From contig PLDC01000028.1 in NCBI GenBank assembly GCA_003134995.1, positions 1 to 64,000 of the forward strand: DNA of 64,000 nt, given 5' to 3'. Source of the DNA: Acidobacteriaceae bacterium (GTDB lineage: Bacteria > Acidobacteriota > Terriglobia > Terriglobales > Acidobacteriaceae). The notes below the pieces were generated by a model. It made no database searches, had not been told where the DNA came from, and was given only the letters and a program-made list of their open reading frames with translations. Below are positions 21,148 to 30,146 of this stretch, piece by piece. Made by a program: the position numbers and the translations under genes. Within the stretch, counting starts at the first letter, position 1. Each line of letters begins with the position of its first letter.

Positions 21148-22644
21148 ATGAAAAGATCCAAAGCTTTGCTGACTCTTGGCCTTGCACTGACGTGCGCGGC
21201 CTTTAACTTTGGTTTGGCGGTGCGCTCCCAGGCACAGACCGTCACCAACCTTGCGAACTTCGATCGCGAAACCGGAGATGCACCCTTCGGATCGGTGATC
21301 CAGGCGACGAACGGGCGCTTTTACGGCGCTACCTTCGCCGGCGGCTTTTACCGGCAAGGCAACATCTTCGAGGTTACGTCCGGCGGAGAGCTTCGCGACG
21401 TTTACAGTTTTTGCGCAAAGCCGCTCAAGGGCGAGTGCACCGACGGGGCAAGTGCCATCTGGGCCCCTGTGCTCGCGAGCGATGGAAATCTCTACGGAGT
21501 GACGACGGCCGGCGGCAGCAATGCTGGCGACTACAACGGCGATGACGATCCTGGCTCAGGAACCATCTATAAGCTGACGCTTGGCGGTAAGCTCACGACG
21601 CTCTACACCTTTTGTCCCACCACTCCATGCATTGACGGGCAGAGCCCGACTGGGCTCATCCAGGGCAGCGACGGAAATTTCTACGGCACGACGACCACTG
21701 GGGGAAGGTTTAAGGAAGGAGTGATCTTCAAGGTCACTCCGGAGGGCGCGTACTCCGAGCTGTACTCTTTCTGTTCGCTGGCGAGTTGCGCCGATGGCGA
21801 ACGCCCGGTCTTCCCGCCACTCCAAGGCGTCGACGGAAACTTTTATGGCACTGTGGGCACTGGCGGCGCGACGGGAGCCGGAGTTGTTTACAAGCTCACA
21901 GCTTCTGGAACCTATACGGTGCTCTACAACTTCTGCAGTTACGGGAACGGGCCCTGCCCAGGTGGCTCAGGTCCGACCAACATCGTGCAGGATGCCAACG
22001 GAAATCTCTTTGGCACAACCGAGTTCGGCGGCACCAGCGAGAGGGGCGAAGATGCAGGGGAAGGGATCGTGTTCGAGATCACACCGACGAATCAGTATAT
22101 CGTCCTGCAAAATTTCGACTTTCGTCATGGATCTGCCCTCGGAGGACTGATGATAGCGAACGACGGCAACCTCTATGCCGCGACCATAGGCGACGAATTC
22201 GGCACGAACGGGGGAACCATTGTTGAGATCACACCAGCGGGCGTTGCCACGACGGTCTACACGTTCGGGGAATGTGGTTCTACCGGCTACAACCCGGTGA
22301 GCACGCTTTTTCAGGGCACCGACGGCACTCTCTACGGAATGACTGTTTATGGCGGCGACGGCTGCGGAGGCTATGGCACGATCTATTCGGTTTCGAACGG
22401 CTTGAGTCCGCTGGTGGAAACTTCACCCGTGGCGGGCAAGGTCGGCCAGAGCGTGATCATCCTGGGCAATGGGCTGACGGGATCTTCCAGCGTGACGTTC
22501 AACGGAGTCGCGGCGTCGTTTACGGTGGAGTCCGACACGTACATTCAGGCGACGGTTCCGGCGGGCGCGAGTACTGGTGTGGTTTCTGTTGTTACTCCGT
22601 CGGGAACGCTTAAGAGCAATCCGCAGTTTGTGGTGAGCAAGTAG
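21148..22644 (+). CDS. GloVer-repeat secreted protein 1 (7 repeats + IPT)
   Basis: A 498-residue protein with a Sec signal ending SQAQ, then seven repeats of the Gloeo/Verruco (GloVer) type, whose core reads GTVFKITP...LYSFC...CADG...DGNFYGTT. The core line of each blade is NGRFYGAT, DGNLYGVT, DGNFYGTT, DGNFYGTV, NGNLFGTT, DGNLYAAT and DGTLYGMT. Cys pairs flank the first four inter-blade loops (FCPTTPCIDG, FCSLASCADG and similar), suggesting periplasmic or extracellular disulfides. The C-terminal 80 residues are an IPT/TIG beta-sandwich ending PQFVVSK. Seven repeats suggest a seven-bladed propeller. The GloVer repeat is known as an exported module; its ligand is unknown. The start has AAGGA upstream. 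It is the first gene of the array. Confidence 0.9.
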   Translation: MKRSKALLTLGLALTCAAFNFGLAVRSQAQTVTNLANFDRETGDAPFGSVIQATNGRFYGATFAGGFYRQGNIFEVTSGGELRDVYSFCAKPLKGECTDGASAIWAPVLASDGNLYGVTTAGGSNAGDYNGDDDPGSGTIYKLTLGGKLTTLYTFCPTTPCIDGQSPTGLIQGSDGNFYGTTTTGGRFKEGVIFKVTPEGAYSELYSFCSLASCADGERPVFPPLQGVDGNFYGTVGTGGATGAGVVYKLTASGTYTVLYNFCSYGNGPCPGGSGPTNIVQDANGNLFGTTEFGGTSERGEDAGEGIVFEITPTNQYIVLQNFDFRHGSALGGLMIANDGNLYAATIGDEFGTNGGTIVEITPAGVATTVYTFGECGSTGYNPVSTLFQGTDGTLYGMTVYGGDGCGGYGTIYSVSNGLSPLVETSPVAGKVGQSVIILGNGLTGSSSVTFNGVAASFTVESDTYIQATVPAGASTGVVSVVTPSGTLKSNPQFVVSK

Positions 22645-22697
22645 TTGTTTGCAGCGAATTCTTGTACTGCCCTATGAGGCAAATTGAGGAGATTTCG

Positions 22698-24167
22698 ATG
22701 AAGAGTTCCAAAGCTTTATTCACTCTTGGCCTTGCACTGGCCTGTGCGGCTATCACCTTCAGCCTGGCGGTGCGCGCGCAGGCACAAACTTTCACTAGCC
22801 TTTACAGCTTCTGTACCGAGACTGGGTGCCCGGATGGCGCCGGTCCTTTTGGAACTATGGTGCAGGGCACGGACGGAGACATCTACGGGATCACGCAGAG
22901 TGGTGGGTCCAGCGGCTCGGGAACGTTCTTTAAGTTCACCACGGCCGGAGCTCTCACTACGCTCTACAACTTTTGTCCTTCGTCTCCGTGTACGGATGGC
23001 GCCACTCCGTTTGGGGGATTAGTGCTGGCCACCGATGGAGACTTCTATGGCGTCACGTATGAGGGTGGGAATGTATACGGCTATGGCACTGTGTTCAAAA
23101 TCACCGCGGCCGGCAAGCTCACCCTGCTGCACACTTTCGAAGGAACGGACGGAGAGGGACCGCAGGCGGCATTGGTTCAGGCCAACAACGGAAATTTCTA
23201 CGGAACCACATTCCGGGGCGGGGCCTACGGCGAAGGCACAGTGTTTGAGATTACCTCGAGCGGAACTTTCAGGACGCTGCATAGTTTTTGTGCAAGCTCG
23301 GGGTGTCCCGATGGAAGTGGTCCGAACGGGCTGACGTTGGCCGCGAACGGAAATCTTTATGGGACCACCTACACTGGGGGCGAAAGTAGCTGCAAGACTT
23401 CTGAAACAAATGGAACCTTTTTCGAACTCACGCCGACCGGAACGCTGACCACGCTGGCCGTCTTCTGCGCGCCGACGGGATATCTTCCGGCCTCGGCGGT
23501 GGTCCAGGCTGCGGACGGAAATTTCTACGGCACAACTTTAGCCGGCGGAGACGGTTCCAAGGTCGTCTACGGCACTGTCTATGAGATGACTTCCAGCGGT
23601 TCGATCACTTCGCTCCACAGCTTTTGTCTTGAGACGGGATGCACTGACGGCAAAACTCCGACGGCCCTGACGTTGGGAACGGACGGAAACTTCTATGGAA
23701 TCACAACGGGCGGTGGAGCAAACAGCGGTAAAGGGACGATCTTCGAAATCACTCCGGCGGGCGCGCTGACCACGCTGTACACCTTCAACAGTACAAACGG
23801 AAATTACACAGACGGATCAAGTCCGGCCGGTCCCATGCTGTTAGACACCAACGGCACCTTCTATGGATTAACCCAACTTGGGGGCAAGACCGCGAGCGGC
23901 ACGATCTTCAGCCTCAGCACCGGGCTGGGACCGTTCGTCAAGACCATCCCTGCGTCGGGCGCGGCGGGAAAGAGTGTAACGATTCTGGGAACGAATCTGA
24001 CGGGAGCAACTACCGTGAGCTTCGATGGAATTGCGGCTACGTTCAAGGTGGTTTCCGCTACGGAAATTACTACGACTGTGCCTAGCGGGACATCCAGCGG
24101 GACGGTGATGGTGACGACCTCGAGTGGCACGAAGCTCAGCAGCAATGTTGCGTTTCAGGTGCCTTAG
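22698..24167 (+). CDS. GloVer-repeat secreted protein 2 (divergent IPT)
   Basis: 489 residues from the ATG at 22698 (GAGGAGATTTCGATG leader); the track's 22662 start adds 12 residues before the signal peptide. Repeat cores are DGDIYGIT, DGDFYGVT, NGNFYGTT, NGNLYGTT, DGNFYGTT, DGNFYGIT and NGTFYGLT. Unlike most siblings, its fifth blade has FYG where the others have F-F or L-F. Its C-terminal IPT domain is also far from the array consensus (TGATTVSFDGIAATFKVVSATE, ending VAFQVP), so it escaped the homogenisation seen in its neighbours or arose separately. Cys pairs are present in FCTETGCPDG, FCPSSPCTDG, FCASSGCPDG and FCLETGCTDG. It starts 53 bp after gene 1. Confidence 0.9.
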   Translation: MKSSKALFTLGLALACAAITFSLAVRAQAQTFTSLYSFCTETGCPDGAGPFGTMVQGTDGDIYGITQSGGSSGSGTFFKFTTAGALTTLYNFCPSSPCTDGATPFGGLVLATDGDFYGVTYEGGNVYGYGTVFKITAAGKLTLLHTFEGTDGEGPQAALVQANNGNFYGTTFRGGAYGEGTVFEITSSGTFRTLHSFCASSGCPDGSGPNGLTLAANGNLYGTTYTGGESSCKTSETNGTFFELTPTGTLTTLAVFCAPTGYLPASAVVQAADGNFYGTTLAGGDGSKVVYGTVYEMTSSGSITSLHSFCLETGCTDGKTPTALTLGTDGNFYGITTGGGANSGKGTIFEITPAGALTTLYTFNSTNGNYTDGSSPAGPMLLDTNGTFYGLTQLGGKTASGTIFSLSTGLGPFVKTIPASGAAGKSVTILGTNLTGATTVSFDGIAATFKVVSATEITTTVPSGTSSGTVMVTTSSGTKLSSNVAFQVP

Positions 24168-24201
24168 AAACATGTCATAGGTCACTTTAGGGGACAGCTC
24201 A

Positions 24202-25638
24202 ATGAAGAATTCGAAATCTCATTTCACTCTCGGCCTTGTACTGGCGTGCGCGGCCGTCACTTTAAGCCTGACGGTGTGCGCGCAGGCACAGACCTTTTCC
24301 TACTTCGCTAACTTCAACGCGGGAGCCGATGGCGTCGCTTCGGTGATGCAGGCGACGGACGGAAACTTTTACATGGGCGGCTTCCCCGGCGCATACGGCC
24401 ACCGCGGGGCCATCCTGAAACTGACGCCCTCCGGCGAGTTCAGCATCTTATACAGTTTTTGCGCGCAGCGCGGCTGCCCAGACGGCAGCTATCCCTTTAC
24501 TCCCATTCTTGGAAGCGATGGAAACTTTTACGGAACGACACAAGAAGGCGGCAGCCATTACGAAGGAGGAACGGTTTTCAAGATGACCCTTGCCGGCGAA
24601 CTCACGACGCTCTACACGTTTTGTACCACCAAGGAATGCCCGGACGGCGCTAGCCCGGAGGGAATTCTCCAGGCCAGCGACGGGAATCTTTACGGAATGG
24701 CAGGCGGCGGCGGGATCGGCAGCCAAGGCACGATTTTCCGGGTGAGCGCTACGGGAGAGTTCACGAAGCTGCACGATTTTTGTTCGGCTGCGAATTGTGC
24801 AGACGGTTACAACCAGTTTTCCCCGCCAATCCAGGGCAATGACGGAAATCTTTACGGCGCAACCTATGCGGGGGGATCCCATAGCGCAGGTCTGCTGTAC
24901 AAGCTAACGCTCGCCGGGGAGTACAGGATCATTTACGACTTCTGTTCTCTTTCTAACTGTGCCGACGGTGGTGGGCCGAACGCGATCGTGCAGGATGCCG
25001 ACGGGAATTTTTTTGGCACAACCCAGGGCGGCGGCAACCTGGGCTATGGGACGGTGTTCGAGCTTACATCGACAAATCAATACATCGTCCTGGCCAACTT
25101 CGACTTCGTTCACGGCACTCCTCTTGGAAAATTGACACTGGCTAGCGACGGCAATCTCTATGGAAATACACAAGGCGGAGAAAATGCCGGAACTGTTTTT
25201 GAGGTCACGCCGAAGGGAGAGGTCACGTTTCTCAACATCTTCTCAACCTGCGCCCTTGATAGCGGCTGGTATCCACTGGGCTTGCTCTTTCAGGGCACCA
25301 ATGGCACTCTCTACGGAACCACCGCCTTCGGCAACAGCGTTGGTGACTGCAATCCCTATGGCGCTGGCTATGGCACGATCTACAGCGTCTCCGGCCCCAC
25401 CCCGTTGGTAGAAACCGCACCCGTGGCTGGCCCGGTTGGGCAGAGCGTGATCATTCTCGGCAACAATCTGACTGGATCGACCGGCGTTACCTTCAACGGG
25501 GTGGCCGCAAAATTTACCGTCGAGTCCGACTCGTACATCAAGGCGACGGTTCCGGCGGGCGCTGCTACGGGCGTGGTGTCTGTTGTCACTCCGAGTGGAA
25601 CGCTGAAGAGCAATCCGCAGTTTGTGGTGAGCGAGTAG
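24202..25638 (+). CDS. GloVer-repeat secreted protein 3 (7 repeats + IPT)
   Basis: 478 residues. The first blade is atypical: DGNFYMGGFPGAYGHRGAIL instead of FYGTT plus GTVFKI. The same oddity recurs in gene 12 (37.3 kb), so the two are sister copies. Remaining cores are DGNFYGTT, DGNLYGMA, DGNLYGAT, DGNFFGTT, DGNLYGNT and NGTLYGTT. Cys pairs lie in FCAQRGCPDG, FCTTKECPDG, FCSAANCADG and FCSLSNCADG. The blade-5/6 link is NFDFVHG, without Cys. The IPT domain ends PQFVVSE. It starts 34 bp after gene 2, but a strong hairpin follows its stop, so expression of gene 4 may be partly separate. Confidence 0.9.
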   Translation: MKNSKSHFTLGLVLACAAVTLSLTVCAQAQTFSYFANFNAGADGVASVMQATDGNFYMGGFPGAYGHRGAILKLTPSGEFSILYSFCAQRGCPDGSYPFTPILGSDGNFYGTTQEGGSHYEGGTVFKMTLAGELTTLYTFCTTKECPDGASPEGILQASDGNLYGMAGGGGIGSQGTIFRVSATGEFTKLHDFCSAANCADGYNQFSPPIQGNDGNLYGATYAGGSHSAGLLYKLTLAGEYRIIYDFCSLSNCADGGGPNAIVQDADGNFFGTTQGGGNLGYGTVFELTSTNQYIVLANFDFVHGTPLGKLTLASDGNLYGNTQGGENAGTVFEVTPKGEVTFLNIFSTCALDSGWYPLGLLFQGTNGTLYGTTAFGNSVGDCNPYGAGYGTIYSVSGPTPLVETAPVAGPVGQSVIILGNNLTGSTGVTFNGVAAKFTVESDSYIKATVPAGAATGVVSVVTPSGTLKSNPQFVVSE

Positions 25639-25647
25639 TTGAACGGC

Positions 25648-25687
25648 ACCGAGCCGCGCAGTTCTGGCGGGCTGCGCGTCTCGGTTT
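25648..25687 (+). terminator. candidate terminator/attenuator between GloVer genes 3 and 4
   Basis: ACCGAG (25648-25653) pairs with CTCGGT (25680-25685), and CGCGCAG (25655-25661) pairs with CTGCGCG (25672-25678), with one internal mismatch and a 10-nt loop. Only TTT follows, so termination may be incomplete. This is the clearest hairpin I saw inside the array. Confidence 0.5.
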
Positions 25688-25715
25688 CGGATCTTTGAAG
25701 ATTGGAGACGTAAAC

Positions 25716-27116
25716 ATGAAGCTCGTCAGACTTTCACTGCTCGTTTTGGCATCGCTTGCAATCACCTTCAGCCTGGCGGTGTGCGCCCAGGCCCAAAGAC
25801 TGACTGGCCTCGCCGTTTTCGACGGGACTGATGGGTACGGACCGTATGGAGGGCTGGTCCAGGGGACGGACGGAAACTTTTACGGCACAACCAACGGCGG
25901 CGGCAATGACACTCAGTCCGGTACGTTCTTCCGCATAACTCCCAGCGGAAAGATCACCAGTCTTTACAGTTTCTGCTCCCTGCCCAAGTGTGCGGATGGG
26001 GATTTTCCCAGTTCGGCTCCCGTCGTGGGAACCGACGGAAACCTTTACGGAGCGATGAGCAGCGGCGGAGCCGGCCGCGGGGGCACGTTTTACAAAATGA
26101 CGCTGGAGGGCAAACTCACCACTCTCTATTCGTTCTGCCCCACTGATCCCTGCACTGACGGCATTAGCCCGAACGGAATCGTCCTGGGCGGCGACGGAAA
26201 TTTCTACGGCACGACAGCGGTAGGGGGGAACGCCTCAGGCTCCGGCACGATTTTTTCCATCAGCCAAACCGGCGAGTTCAAGCTGCTCTACACGTTTTGT
26301 TCGCTTACGCCGAATTGCCTGGATGGCGATAACCCTTACTACCCGCCGATTTTGGGCACCGACGGCAACTTGTATGGCGTGACGTACTTTGGAGGAAGCC
26401 AGGAAGGCGGTGTGTTATACGAACTGACTCCTTCCGGGACTTATACGGTGCTTTACAACTTCTGTGGTGGATTGGGGGGTTGTAACGACAACGGAACTTA
26501 CGATGTAGCGCGAGATGCCAAAGGAAATTTCTTCGGCACAACTGCCATCAACGAATTCGAGATCACGTCGACGAATCAGTATGTCTCCTTGCGCACCTGG
26601 GACATGTTCACTTATCCCACATGGCCGTACACAGGAGTAACGGTGGCCAACGATGGGAACGTCTATGGGGTGATTGGTGGCAACTATAACAATGCCGGAT
26701 CGATTTATGAGGTCACTGCGGCGGGCACGTACACGACGCTGTATGCCTTCGAGACTGGGATCGGCTCCCCACCAGTTGGCCCGCTGATTCAGGGCACCGA
26801 TGGCAGCTTTTACGGAGTCGCCACCTACGGACCGGGCGACTACGATGGCGAGGTTTTCAAATTCTCGAACAACCTTAGCCCGCTGGCGGAAACCGTGCCC
26901 GTGATTGGACCGGTGGGCACGAGCGTCCTCATCCTGGGCAACGGTCTGACTGGATCTACCAGCGTCACGTTCAATGGAGTGGCGGCAAAGTTCACGGTGG
27001 AGTCCGATACCTACATTAAGGCGACTGTTCCAAAGGGTGCGACGACCGGGACGGTTTCTGTGGTCACGCCATCGGGAACGCTCGATAGCTATCCGCAGTT
27101 CTTGGTGAGCAAGTAG
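25716..27116 (+). CDS. GloVer-repeat secreted protein 4 (7 repeats + IPT)
   Basis: 466 residues from ATG 25716 (MKLVRLSLLVLASLAITFSL signal); the track's 25695 start adds a hydrophilic MKIGDVN. GGAGA lies upstream. Cores are DGNFYGTT, DGNLYGAM, DGNFYGTT, DGNLYGVT, KGNFFGTT, DGNVYGVI and DGSFYGVA. Blade 5 is shortened: KGNFFGTTAINEFEIT lacks the usual GG-spacer-GTV stretch. The signal peptide differs from the MK(S/N)SKALLTLGLALACA type of most siblings, while the mature protein is close to genes 5 and 10, so N-terminus and body may have different histories. The IPT domain ends PQFLVSK. Confidence 0.9.
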   Translation: MKLVRLSLLVLASLAITFSLAVCAQAQRLTGLAVFDGTDGYGPYGGLVQGTDGNFYGTTNGGGNDTQSGTFFRITPSGKITSLYSFCSLPKCADGDFPSSAPVVGTDGNLYGAMSSGGAGRGGTFYKMTLEGKLTTLYSFCPTDPCTDGISPNGIVLGGDGNFYGTTAVGGNASGSGTIFSISQTGEFKLLYTFCSLTPNCLDGDNPYYPPILGTDGNLYGVTYFGGSQEGGVLYELTPSGTYTVLYNFCGGLGGCNDNGTYDVARDAKGNFFGTTAINEFEITSTNQYVSLRTWDMFTYPTWPYTGVTVANDGNVYGVIGGNYNNAGSIYEVTAAGTYTTLYAFETGIGSPPVGPLIQGTDGSFYGVATYGPGDYDGEVFKFSNNLSPLAETVPVIGPVGTSVLILGNGLTGSTSVTFNGVAAKFTVESDTYIKATVPKGATTGTVSVVTPSGTLDSYPQFLVSK

Positions 27117-27171
27117 TTGTTGTAACTCACTTCTGTTTCGCATTGGTCGAACAAATTAGGAGGACATTTCG

Positions 27172-28611
27172 ATGAAGGCGTCCAAAGCTTTTCTGAGTCT
27201 TGGTCTTGCACTCGCATGTGTGGTCTTTACTTTCAGTCTGGCGGTGCGAGCCCAGGCCCAGACCCTGAAAGTCATTGGTTTCTTCGATGGGTCCGACGGA
27301 AACGGACCGTACGGGCCTGTCGTCCAGGGAACCGACGGAAACATTTACGGCACAACCGACTACGGCGGCAACGCATTTGCGTCCGGTACTCTCTACCGAG
27401 TTACGCCCACTGGTGAGGTCACCGATCTTCACAACTTCTGCTCCCAGCCTAGATGTGCCGACGGGTCTACCGCCTTTTCACCTCCCGCGGTCGGGACCGA
27501 CGGAAACCTTTACGGAGTCGTAGGGAGCGGCGGAGTCGGCTTTGAGGGGACGTTTTACAAAATGACGCTTGACGGACAATTCACTACTCTCTACGCCTTT
27601 TGCTCCACCGAACCTTGCACTGGCGGCGGCGGTCCGAACGGAATCATCCTGGGCGCCGACGGGAATTTCTACGGCACCGCAGGAGGCGGTGGCAATCACG
27701 AAAATGGCGGCACATTTTTTTCCCTCAGCCCAACCGGCCAGTTTAAGCTGCTGCACACGTTTTGTTCCGTTGCCCCGAATTGCCTGGATGGCGCAGTTCC
27801 GTCTTACGCTCCGATCCTGGGAACCGACGGCAACTTTTATGGCGTCACCTACACCGGGGGAAGTCTGGGAGGTGGTGTCTTGTACGAACTGACTCCTGCG
27901 GGAACCTACAGTGTGCTTTACAACTTCTGTGGTTTGTCTGCGCCCTGTTCCGGTCCTGGGGAGCCCTACCAGGTAGTGCGGGATGCCTACGGCAACTTCT
28001 TTGGACAAACCGAGTACGACAGTAGAGGCTACCAGTACGGAAGCGTATTCGAGATCACCTCGGACAATCAATTACTCGTTCTGCATAATTTCAACTATGA
28101 CAACTACTGGCCTTACATAGGAGTGACGCTGGCCAATGACGGCAACGTCTACGGAGTATTTGGATATGACGTCACCAATGCCGGATTCATTTTTGAAGTA
28201 ACTCCAGCGGGCAGGTATGCGGAGATCTATAACTTCCCGGTGGACGACAACGCCAGCGGCGCCCCGCCAGTTGGCCCGCTTTTTCAGGGCACTGACGGCG
28301 ACCTTTACGGAGTCACTCCCTACGGTCCCGGGTCCTTTTATGGCGAGGTCTTCCAGTTCTCGAACAACCTCCGGCCGTTGGTGGAAACCGTGCCTGTGGC
28401 TGGCGCTGTGGGGAACAGCATACTCATCCTGGGCAACAATCTGACAGGGTCCTCCAGCGTCACGTTCAACGGCGTGGAAGCGGCATTCACGGTCGAATCC
28501 GACACTTACATCAAAGCCACAGTTCCGGCGGGCGCGACGACGGGTGTGGTTTCGGTCGTGACTCCGTCGGGGACGCTGAACAGCTATCCGCAGTTTGTGG
28601 TGACGGAGTAA
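27172..28611 (+). CDS. GloVer-repeat secreted protein 5 (7 repeats + IPT)
   Basis: 479 residues, with the leader AGGAGGACATTTCGATG. Cores are DGNIYGTT, DGNLYGVV, DGNFYGTA, DGNFYGVT, YGNFFGQT, DGNVYGVF and DGDLYGVT. It is most like gene 10: both have GTFYKMTLDG or GTFYRMTLDG in blade 2, CTGGG instead of CTDG in the second Cys loop, VVRDA before blade 5, and DGNVYGVFGYD in blade 6. This pair therefore looks like a long-range duplication within the array. The IPT domain has the array consensus and ends PQFVVTE. The upstream spacer (TTTCGCATTGGTCGAACAAAT) is homologous to that before gene 9. Confidence 0.9.
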   Translation: MKASKAFLSLGLALACVVFTFSLAVRAQAQTLKVIGFFDGSDGNGPYGPVVQGTDGNIYGTTDYGGNAFASGTLYRVTPTGEVTDLHNFCSQPRCADGSTAFSPPAVGTDGNLYGVVGSGGVGFEGTFYKMTLDGQFTTLYAFCSTEPCTGGGGPNGIILGADGNFYGTAGGGGNHENGGTFFSLSPTGQFKLLHTFCSVAPNCLDGAVPSYAPILGTDGNFYGVTYTGGSLGGGVLYELTPAGTYSVLYNFCGLSAPCSGPGEPYQVVRDAYGNFFGQTEYDSRGYQYGSVFEITSDNQLLVLHNFNYDNYWPYIGVTLANDGNVYGVFGYDVTNAGFIFEVTPAGRYAEIYNFPVDDNASGAPPVGPLFQGTDGDLYGVTPYGPGSFYGEVFQFSNNLRPLVETVPVAGAVGNSILILGNNLTGSSSVTFNGVEAAFTVESDTYIKATVPAGATTGVVSVVTPSGTLNSYPQFVVTE

Positions 28612-28653
28612 TAAGTAATTTGGATCGAGGCTATGCCCAACGAGGTGATGACA

Positions 28654-30078
28654 ATGAACCGCTCGAAATTTCAACTGACTATTGGTTTTGCACTCGCATT
28701 TGCGATCACAATCAGCCTGGCGGTGCGCGCAGAGGCACAAACCTATGCCGACCTTGCCAACTTCAATGGCACGGACGGCAGCTTTCCCGGTGGATCGGTG
28801 ACCCAGGCGACGGACGGAAACTTTTATGGCGTAACCTACTACGGCGGCGCTAACAAGAAAGGCAGCCTCTTTCAAGTTACGCCGGGTGGAACGATTACCT
28901 CGATTTACAGTTTTTGCTCACAGTCCAATTGCGCCGACGGGGAAGGCCCCGTATCTACCCCGGTGCTGGGAAGCGACGGAAACCTTTACGGGGCAACTTG
29001 GGGAGGTGGTGGCACCGCCGAGGGCGGAATCGTTTACAAGATGACGCTTGGGGGCGAAATCACCATCCTCCACACCTTCTGTACCACTTCCGCATGCCTG
29101 GATGGCGACGCCCCGGCCGCAGTCATGCTTGCCAGCGATGGGAACTTCTACGGCACGACCTTCTTCGGCGGGGAGTTCAAGGGAGGCACGCTCTTCAAAA
29201 TCACTCCAACGGGCGTGCTGACAGTACTGCACTCTTTTTGCTCAGAGGCGAATTGCGCGGACGGCAATTCTTCCGACTCGGCGCCGATACAGGCCAGCGA
29301 TGGAAACTTTTACGGTGCAACTCAAGGTGGGGGCGTCGATGGAGTTGGCGTTCTTTACGAGATGACGGCGACGGGAGGTTACAAGGTAATCCAGAATTTC
29401 TGTTATGGCGCTCTCTATGGCTGCCCGATGGGCTCGACGCCGAACCCGCTCGTACAGGATGCCGATGGGAATTTGTTTGGCACAACTAAATTTGGCGGCA
29501 GCTACAACTCGGGAACTGTATTCGAAATCACGTCGGCAGGTCAAGACATCGTCCTGCACAAATTCGAGTACGGCGGATCAATCGACCCGTCGGGCGCGTT
29601 GATCATCGCCAATGACGGGAATCTGTATGGAGCGGCCGCAAACAACAGCTTCGACGACGGCAACGGGTATAGCTCCGTTTTCGAGATCACCGAAGCGGGC
29701 GTATTCACGGCGTTGGCCAGCAACTATGACAGCCTGAATGGCCCGGTTCTTCAGGCCACCGATGGCAATTTCTACGGAACCACCGCCTTCGGCGGCGCCG
29801 ACAATTATGGCACGGTCTTCAAACTCTCGACCGGCCTCAGTCCGCTGGTGGAAGCTGTGCCCGTGGCCGGCCCAGTCGGGAAGATCGTCATCATCCTGGG
29901 CAATGGCCTGACTGGATCTACCAGCGTCACGTTCAACGGCGTGGCGGCGGCGTTTACGGTGGAGTCCGACACCTACATCAAAGCGACGGTTCCAAAGGGC
30001 GCGACTAGCGGCGCGGTGTCTGTGGTCACTCCGTCGGGAACGCTTAAGAGCAATCCGCAGTTTGTGGTGAGCAAGTAA
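28654..30078 (+). CDS. GloVer-repeat secreted protein 6 (7 repeats + IPT)
   Basis: 474 residues from ATG 28654 (MNRSKFQLTIGFALAFAITISLAV signal). The track begins at 28633, but GAGG at 28642-28645 is 8 nt from 28654 and only 2 nt from the intermediate ATG. Cores are DGNFYGVT, DGNLYGAT, DGNFYGTT, DGNFYGAT, DGNLFGTT, DGNLYGAA and DGNFYGTT. Signal residues differ from the common type and the mature N-terminus reads AEAQTYADLANFNGTDG. Cys pairs are FCSQSNCADG, FCTTSACLDG, FCSEANCADG and FCYGALYGCPMG. The IPT domain matches the consensus and ends PQFVVSK. Confidence 0.9.
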   Translation: MNRSKFQLTIGFALAFAITISLAVRAEAQTYADLANFNGTDGSFPGGSVTQATDGNFYGVTYYGGANKKGSLFQVTPGGTITSIYSFCSQSNCADGEGPVSTPVLGSDGNLYGATWGGGGTAEGGIVYKMTLGGEITILHTFCTTSACLDGDAPAAVMLASDGNFYGTTFFGGEFKGGTLFKITPTGVLTVLHSFCSEANCADGNSSDSAPIQASDGNFYGATQGGGVDGVGVLYEMTATGGYKVIQNFCYGALYGCPMGSTPNPLVQDADGNLFGTTKFGGSYNSGTVFEITSAGQDIVLHKFEYGGSIDPSGALIIANDGNLYGAAANNSFDDGNGYSSVFEITEAGVFTALASNYDSLNGPVLQATDGNFYGTTAFGGADNYGTVFKLSTGLSPLVEAVPVAGPVGKIVIILGNGLTGSTSVTFNGVAAAFTVESDTYIKATVPKGATSGAVSVVTPSGTLKSNPQFVVSK

Positions 30079-30146
30079 TGATTTAAACAATGGAATTTGA
30101 AACCAAGATACACCTTGAACACTGGGGTTCGACCGAGGAGACAGTC

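Noticed and set aside
20897-21151. 84-aa ORF in the array leader
   Set aside because: No ribosome site or recognisable motif, and it overlaps the first GloVer start. The leader is better read as untranslated.
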